A stretch of 64,000 nucleotides of DNA. Origin: Larkinella sp. C7. Its GTDB lineage: Bacteria; Bacteroidota; Bacteroidia; Cytophagales; Spirosomataceae. Position 1 is the stretch's first letter; every line of letters starts with the position of its first letter. Below are positions 59,367 through 64,000 of this stretch, piece after piece. The stretch lies in assembly GCF_006149005.1 (NCBI RefSeq), contig NZ_VBSL01000004.1, positions 310,001 through 374,000 on the forward strand. The letters are read 5' to 3'. The position numbers were made by a program, and so were the translations under genes. The notes beneath the pieces were generated by a model, which ran no database searches, was not told where the DNA came from, and worked only from the letters and a program-made list of their open reading frames with translations.

Positions 59367-60752
59367 TTACAACTGCTTGACCCGGACCGCCACCTTCGAT
59401 TGGACATGGATGAGGGCCTGAATCCCGTCGGGCCGGATGGCGATTTTCTGCGGGGTAAACCGGAAAGCCTGGATGCCGAGGTCGGTTTTTTGGCCGGTTT
59501 GTCCTTTTTTAAACGACTCGCTGATGGTTTGCGGGAGCTTTTCGATCTCACCGCCCAGCGAAATCGTCAGAAAACTTTCCAGCAGTTTGACGAGGCCGTT
59601 GTGGACGAGGGAGTTTGATAGTTTGGAGAGTTCGTTCACTGTACCGGCTTCAAAATCCAGATTTTTTACGTGCAGGGTGTTGGACAGCGTATCAAACGTG
59701 GGGCGGCCTTTCAGGTAAAGTGTTCCGTTGAGTAACCCGCTGACTTCCGTTTTGACGATCAGCGAACGTTGACCGCCGTATACCGAGGCTTTCCGGATGG
59801 TCAGCGCACCCAGCAGAATCTTCTTTTTCTCTTTGGCCAGGGTTCGGGCCAGCATCCGGTTGATGTCGGCATACGGAATCACACTCAACAGACGGAGGTC
59901 AATGACTTGGGAAACTTTTTCCCGTTTCTGCAAAATAGGTAATTTGACTTCCGAATGATCCGGTTTTTCGGGTTGTAACACGGTTTTGGTGGCAAAAGCA
60001 ATCCGCAGGTGCGTCGTAATGTTGACCGAATCCCCATCGATGGGACTGGCCTCGACGCCGAGTGGTATGGGAAGCAGCCAGAGGCCGAACTGGCGGTCGA
60101 TCAACAGCGGTTTCTGAATGCTCTGCCAGATTGGCATCACCATCTGATCGAGCCGCAGTTCCTTGTAAACCGCCGTATCGATGGCCGATTCAATCGCCGA
60201 CTGGTGTTTGTCGAGGAGTTTTCTGGCGAAATTGGTCAATGAAATCTCCTTGCCCAGAAACCGGATTTCGGGTTCGACAATCCATTCGTAATTCGTAAAC
60301 TGCACCTTGCTGGCCAGCCGCCAGTTCGGTGTCACGGTCAGCGGACTTTGAAAGTTGACGTGAAGCGAGCAGAAGGGCCGCTGCTCGGCGGTTTTACCGG
60401 CGCTAAAGGGTGAGTTGATGTACAGTCCCAAAGGAGCCGAAAACTTCACCTGGTTGTTGACATACTGGATGCGAACCGGCCCGGAGCGCACGACCTTGAA
60501 CGGGAAAATACCGCCCGACTTTCCACTTGACGAGCCTTTGCCAACCAGCACCGGATCAAGCTCCTGGTTGATTTTTTCCTGTAATTCCTTCAGTGTGAAC
60601 GTAATCGGGCCGGCCAGATAAGATGTGTCGCCGGGAATAGCGGGGTCAAAGCCTTCGGCTTTGGGGGGTTGGGGGGCGGTCTTCTGGCACTGCGTCAATG
60701 ACAGAAGAAGAGCCAGGCCGAGGGTCAGGCGAAATAAAAACCGTATAGTCAT
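59367..60752 (-). CDS. DUF4403-family lipoprotein
   Basis: A 461-residue protein with a lipoprotein signal MTIRFLFRLTLGLALLLSLT then QC (lipobox Cys22). The body matches the DUF4403 pattern: ITFTLKELQEKINQELDPVL near residue 50, SSGKSGGIFPFKVVRSGPVR, GLWLLPIPLGVEAS and a C-terminal MALRP/VHVQSKVAVRV-type ending (IRPDGIQALIHVQSKVAVRV). DUF4403 proteins are exported and uncharacterised; the fold is predicted to be lipid/tubular binding-like, which is only a hint. The GreA-like gene precedes it by 96 bp on the same strand. Confidence 0.85.
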   Translation of the reverse strand: MTIRFLFRLTLGLALLLSLTQCQKTAPQPPKAEGFDPAIPGDTSYLAGPITFTLKELQEKINQELDPVLVGKGSSSGKSGGIFPFKVVRSGPVRIQYVNNQVKFSAPLGLYINSPFSAGKTAEQRPFCSLHVNFQSPLTVTPNWRLASKVQFTNYEWIVEPEIRFLGKEISLTNFARKLLDKHQSAIESAIDTAVYKELRLDQMVMPIWQSIQKPLLIDRQFGLWLLPIPLGVEASPIDGDSVNITTHLRIAFATKTVLQPEKPDHSEVKLPILQKREKVSQVIDLRLLSVIPYADINRMLARTLAKEKKKILLGALTIRKASVYGGQRSLIVKTEVSGLLNGTLYLKGRPTFDTLSNTLHVKNLDFEAGTVNELSKLSNSLVHNGLVKLLESFLTISLGGEIEKLPQTISESFKKGQTGQKTDLGIQAFRFTPQKIAIRPDGIQALIHVQSKVAVRVKQL

Positions 60753-60848
60753 TCAAGAGGGAAGGCCGTAAGCGGAGAACCTTATGGATACAAACTACGG
60801 TTCTTTTGCGGTTGTTTGCGCCGACCTGTAATTTCTGCCGGTTCTTTT

Positions 60849-61370
60849 CTACTCGATTTCATACCGGATCGCCGTAATTTCCAAAATTTCCTCTCCCTGT
60901 ACGGTCCGCAGCGAAACCACATCGCCTGCCCGTTTCCCCTGAATGGCCCGGGCAATGGGAGCCGTAAAAGCAATTAATCCTTGCGAAGCATCGGCTTCAT
61001 CGACCCCAACGATCGTAAACCGGCGTTCAGTCCCCGGTGATTTTCCGGTTTTGGTTTTCAGAACGACGGTGGCCCCAAAGCGAACTTCGTCCTGGGGATG
61101 AGAATCCACCACTTTTGCACTCGAAATCCGTTGGTTGAGGTTGGCGATTCGCCCGTTCAGCAGCGCCATTTGTCGGCTGCGTTCATTTTCATCGGGTACC
61201 TCACTGGCTTGTAAGTGAGCATGTTCCGTTTCCAGTTCAATCAGTTCCTCACGCAGCCGCGCCAGTCCTCGTGGTGTTACATAATTCGTTACACCGGGTG
61301 GCAAGGGCGCGCGGGCGGGGATCACCACCGGCGCATCGGCGGTTTCGTTTTTCAAGAAGGCACTGCTCAT
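60849..61370 (-). CDS. GreA/GreB-family transcription elongation factor
   Basis: A 173-residue protein. N-terminal coiled coil (VTPRGLARLREELIELETEHAHLQ ... GRIANLNQRISSAK, residues 31-85) with acidic tip residues DENERS, and a C-terminal FKBP-like domain (VRFGATVVLKTKTG ... GVDEADASQGLIAFTAPIAR). The first ~30 residues (PVVIPARAPLPPG) are an extra leader not typical of GreA. These proteins enter the RNA polymerase secondary channel and stimulate transcript cleavage. The tip has D-E, consistent with activity. Divergent Gre homologs are common in Bacteroidota. Confidence 0.9.
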   Translation of the reverse strand: MSSAFLKNETADAPVVIPARAPLPPGVTNYVTPRGLARLREELIELETEHAHLQASEVPDENERSRQMALLNGRIANLNQRISSAKVVDSHPQDEVRFGATVVLKTKTGKSPGTERRFTIVGVDEADASQGLIAFTAPIARAIQGKRAGDVVSLRTVQGEEILEITAIRYEIE

Positions 61371-61488
61371 TCCGGGTGATTTGCTGGATGCAAAATGGTT
61401 GTGTCCAAAGGATTGAAACCACCGGGATGACGAATTGTTTTAAACTGATCGGGATTGCAAGCGCGACGGTGGACCGTTCTTGACTAGC

Positions 61489-62271
61489 CTATAATGTCAC
61501 TTTTCCGAAGTCGAAATGGGTGTTCAGTTCAACGTAATAGCCTCTGGTGCGGTCGATCTCGACCGTAACCTGGGTGGCCGTAAAATCGTAGACGTGTCCG
61601 CCCGATTTAAGGTCGTCTGCCAGAAAATGAAAGTGAAAACCGGGTACGTTCACCTTTTCCATATACGTCGGCACCAGAAAACCGACCGCCACACCGGTGG
61701 TATTGGTCAGGTTGAAAATGACCTGTGATTTGGCCAGGTGATCGTTCAGGGTCGGATACGGTTTTTGGGCGGGTGCGGGGGCGCGGGTGGTCAGCTTCGA
61801 AAAAGTGCCTTTGATGCGGATGGCGTAGATTTCGTTGGCGGGTAAGGCTGCCGCGATCTTTTTTTGAAGCTGGTCCAGGGTCATCCCGGCAGTTTGGACG
61901 GTAAAACTGGAGTCGGCTTTGAAAAACTTCACGAACGCCAGCGACGTACTGTCGCGGTCGGCCACTTCGGAAACGCTGCCGTTGGAGCGAATCCGGTATC
62001 GTTTCCCTTCATTGATCACCAGTTCGCCATCCACCCGGTTGAAGGTGCCGACGCCGAAATCACCATGTTTTTTCAACTCGCCGAACGTCAGGTTGCCGTC
62101 GAAAACACCCGCCAGCAACGCATTGATGATGGAGTATTGGTAGAGGAAATCCGTGGTGGAACTGGTAGCGGGCGGGGCATTTTCTTTGGTCGTACAGGCT
62201 TGCCCGGTTAGTAAAATTATACTGACAATTGAATAGAAAAAGGCACGTTTTACCCCTGGTGTGGTTTGCAT
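61489..62271 (-). CDS. Acetolactate decarboxylase-like lipoprotein
   Basis: A 260-residue paralog of the protein at 21343-22165. Signal AFFYSIVSIILLTGQAC with lipobox Cys26. Catalytic body: YQYSIINALLAGVFDGNLTF, GDFGVGTFNRVDGELVINE, and PGFHFHFLADDLKSGGHVYDF with His-x-His and the third His (zinc ligands). The enzyme forms acetoin from acetolactate and is normally cytoplasmic; a lipidated form would act in the periplasm or at the surface, where acetolactate supply is unclear. The signal is intact here, unlike in its paralog. Not in an operon with diol genes. Confidence 0.88.
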   Translation of the reverse strand: MQTTPGVKRAFFYSIVSIILLTGQACTTKENAPPATSSTTDFLYQYSIINALLAGVFDGNLTFGELKKHGDFGVGTFNRVDGELVINEGKRYRIRSNGSVSEVADRDSTSLAFVKFFKADSSFTVQTAGMTLDQLQKKIAAALPANEIYAIRIKGTFSKLTTRAPAPAQKPYPTLNDHLAKSQVIFNLTNTTGVAVGFLVPTYMEKVNVPGFHFHFLADDLKSGGHVYDFTATQVTVEIDRTRGYYVELNTHFDFGKVTL

Positions 62272-62323
62272 CCGGGTCGTTGAGTAAGCAATAAAGGGGA
62301 AGGAATCCGGTAGTTGCTGATGC

Positions 62324-62356
62324 GTGCTGATCGGGACCGGGCGGCCCGATCAGCAC
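62324..62356 (-). terminator. Hairpin after the dehydrogenase gene
   Basis: GTGCTGATCGGG (62324-62335) and CCCGATCAGCAC (62345-62356) form a perfect 12-bp stem with a 9-nt loop, 8 bp downstream of the molybdopterin dehydrogenase stop on the minus strand. No T-run follows, so termination is likely but not canonical. Confidence 0.65.
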
Positions 62357-62363
62357 ACGTCAC

Positions 62364-64000
62364 TTATGAAACGCCTTTGAAAACTTCGGCTTCGACAAAA
62401 GGCTGGTTATACAACCGTTTGCCGGTGGCTTTGAAAATCGCGTTGGCCACGGCCGCGCCAGCGGGTGGGAGCGAAGGCTCGCCCAAACCGGTTGGCTCGA
62501 TCTCATTCTGAACAAAATGGACATCGACTTCCGGTACTTCATTCATCCGAATCAGCTTGTAATCGTTAAAATTCTTCTGATCGGGAATGCCGTCTTTGAA
62601 CGTGATGTTGCCGTACATGGCGTGACCGATGCCATCGACCACACACCCGCGAACCTGCTGCTGCGCCCCGCTCTGGTTGATCACGATGCCACAGTCGGCC
62701 GCTGAGTATACTTTTTTCAAAACCGGTTTGCCTTTTTCAACCACCACTTCGCCAATCTGGGCCACGTAGGAGCGGTGGGAGAAATAAACGCTAAATCCCT
62801 GCGAAACGCCGGTCTTTTTCCCCCAGCCCGATTTCTCGACCGCCAGTTGAATCACGCCCTTCATCCGGTCGATGTCGTAGGTGATTTTGCCGACCGGTTT
62901 TTGCTTGGCTTTGTCCAGTAATTCGAGCCGGAACTGCACCGGATCTTTCCCGGCGGCCTGAGCCACTTCGTCCAGAAACGCCTGTTCGGCAAACGCCAGG
63001 AAATTGGTGATCGGCGCGCGCCAGGGGCCGGTCGTGATGGGGGATTTGTGGTCGATGCTGTCGATCAGGAGGTTTTCAACGGCACCCGATGGGAAGTTGT
63101 CTTCGCGGGTAGCGTTGCCGGCGTTGATGCTGGCACCCCGCAATTTATAGCCAATCAGGTTGTTCTGCGCATCCAGGGCTGCTTCGAAGCGGTAGCGAAC
63201 CGCCGGGCGATAGATGCCGCCGGTCATGTCGTCTTCGCGGGTCCACATCACCTTCACCGGCGCATTGACGGCTTTGGAAACCTGAACGGCTTCGATGGCG
63301 TAGTCGGTGTTGAGTCGCCGACCAAAACCGCCCCCCATGCGGGTCAGTTGCACGCTTACTTTTTCGGGCGGCAAACCCAGCAGTTTTGCTGTCTGATTAC
63401 GGGCCGCTTCCGGCGTCTGGCTGGGGCCAACCAACTCCGCGCTGTCGGCTTTGACGTGGGCGAAAAAGTTCATCGGTTCCAGCGGACTGTGCGGCAGGAA
63501 CGGACACTGGTATTCGGCTTTCACGACCTTGGCGGCATTTTTGAAAGCGGTTTCAACATCACCGTCTTTCCGCCGAACGGTCGTGTTCGGGCTGTCCAGC
63601 ATTTCTTTAAAAATGCGGTTGTGGTCCGAAGTGCTTTCCAGATTACCGTCTTTTTCCCACTCGATCTTGAGGGCGTCTTTGGCCTTTTTGACCTGCCAGG
63701 TCGATTTGCCGACGACGGCCACGCTGTTGTTGATCGTCACGACATTGACAATGCCGGGCATGGCTTTGGCCGCTGCCGAATCGACGGATTTCAGTTTATA
63801 GCCAAAAGCCGGGCGTTGCAACATGCCGATCAGCATCCCTTCGCGGTGGAAGTCCAGCCCGAACAGCGGTTTTCCGGTCAGAATGCCGGGATTGTCGACG
63901 TTTTTGATCGTTTGCCCGATCAGCTTGAAGTCTTTGATTTCTTTCAGCTTGACATCCGCCGGAACCGGCATTTTTGAAGCTTCAGTGGCTAACTCGCCGT
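62364..64000 (-). CDS. Xanthine/aldehyde dehydrogenase-family molybdopterin-binding subunit, C-terminal part (truncated by window edge)
   Basis: The minus-strand frame is open to the right edge, so only the last ~545 residues are present. The first in-frame Met (63971) is internal: the codons before it read GELATEASK, the usual run-in to the second half of such subunits. Visible features: DNPGILTGKPLFGLDFHREG, the Mo-cofactor motif GGGFGRRLNTDYAIEAV, REDDMTGGIYRP, and the catalytic Glu in GLGEPSLPPAGAAVANAIF. It resembles the isoquinoline 1-oxidoreductase beta-subunit group, usually partnered by a small 2Fe-2S subunit that would lie outside the window. Periplasmic or cytoplasmic location cannot be told without the N-terminus. 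Confidence 0.88.
   Translation of the reverse strand, partial: GELATEASKMPVPADVKLKEIKDFKLIGQTIKNVDNPGILTGKPLFGLDFHREGMLIGMLQRPAFGYKLKSVDSAAAKAMPGIVNVVTINNSVAVVGKSTWQVKKAKDALKIEWEKDGNLESTSDHNRIFKEMLDSPNTTVRRKDGDVETAFKNAAKVVKAEYQCPFLPHSPLEPMNFFAHVKADSAELVGPSQTPEAARNQTAKLLGLPPEKVSVQLTRMGGGFGRRLNTDYAIEAVQVSKAVNAPVKVMWTREDDMTGGIYRPAVRYRFEAALDAQNNLIGYKLRGASINAGNATREDNFPSGAVENLLIDSIDHKSPITTGPWRAPITNFLAFAEQAFLDEVAQAAGKDPVQFRLELLDKAKQKPVGKITYDIDRMKGVIQLAVEKSGWGKKTGVSQGFSVYFSHRSYVAQIGEVVVEKGKPVLKKVYSAADCGIVINQSGAQQQVRGCVVDGIGHAMYGNITFKDGIPDQKNFNDYKLIRMNEVPEVDVHFVQNEIEPTGLGEPSLPPAGAAVANAIFKATGKRLYNQPFVEAEVFKGVS

Noticed and set aside
1-64000. tRNA, rRNA, riboswitch or CRISPR features
   Set aside because: No cloverleaf, rRNA, known riboswitch or repeat-spacer pattern was recognised by eye; a covariance-model scan would be decisive.

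Overview
The window looks like chromosome of a Bacteroidota member, most likely Cytophagales close to Spirosoma or Larkinella (inference). The reasons are two SusC/SusD pairs, FecR/ECF-sigma control, a type IX secretion (T9SS) sorting domain, many exported proteins cleaved after AQ- or lipobox-type signals, the near absence of Shine-Dalgarno sites, and a fairly high-GC genome with long antisense shadow ORFs. I see no rRNA, tRNA, prophage, IS element or CRISPR array. Both ends are cut inside genes: an alpha/beta hydrolase on the left and a molybdopterin-dependent dehydrogenase on the right.

Layout. (1) 0.4-12.5 kb, minus strand: one unit reading ECF sigma factor, FecR anti-sigma, STN-containing SusC, SusD, then four tandem paralogs of the polysaccharide pyruvyl transferase fold, each with a twin-arginine-like signal. 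This is the most unusual system in the window. (2) 12.6-25.1 kb: a divergent PNPOx-family/MocR pair, then mostly single genes: exported cupin, SDR, small secreted protein, class C beta-lactamase-like hydrolase, DbpA-like helicase, Dabb protein, an acetolactate decarboxylase-like lipoprotein with a T10 tract in its signal region, and an M14 peptidase. Two nested palindromic repeat elements (about 14.9 and 21.1 kb) lie here. (3) 25.3-40.8 kb: an IclR regulator and a polysaccharide/acid-sugar locus: SusC, SusD, GH10, glucarate dehydratase-like enzyme, SDR, GH2, MFS transporter, LamG-like protein and RraA-family protein. A VapBC-like toxin-antitoxin pair sits inside it on the opposite strand. (4) 41.0-45.0 kb: a propeller-type sensor histidine kinase and LytTR response regulator. 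(5) 45.1-47.8 kb: a small redox cluster (zinc ribbon, 1-Cys peroxiredoxin, membrane protein, sulfide:quinone reductase-like flavoprotein, small conserved protein). (6) 47.8-53.0 kb: a giant T9SS-exported repeat protein. (7) 53-64 kb: FtsX-type permease, MtfA-like peptidase, CocE hydrolase, esterase, DUF4403 lipoprotein, GreA/GreB factor, a second acetolactate decarboxylase-like lipoprotein, and the truncated dehydrogenase.

How they work together. Region 1 resembles a TonB-dependent uptake system under cell-surface signalling, but its downstream enzymes are exported pyruvyl-transferase-fold proteins rather than glycoside hydrolases. Region 3 fits import and cleavage of a glucuronate-decorated xylan-like glycan, followed by acid-sugar dehydration, redox and aldolase steps (inference). 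Intergenic DNA is rich in long perfect hairpins. Several have arms built from short repeated words, and one such palindrome lies in frame inside the histidine kinase gene.
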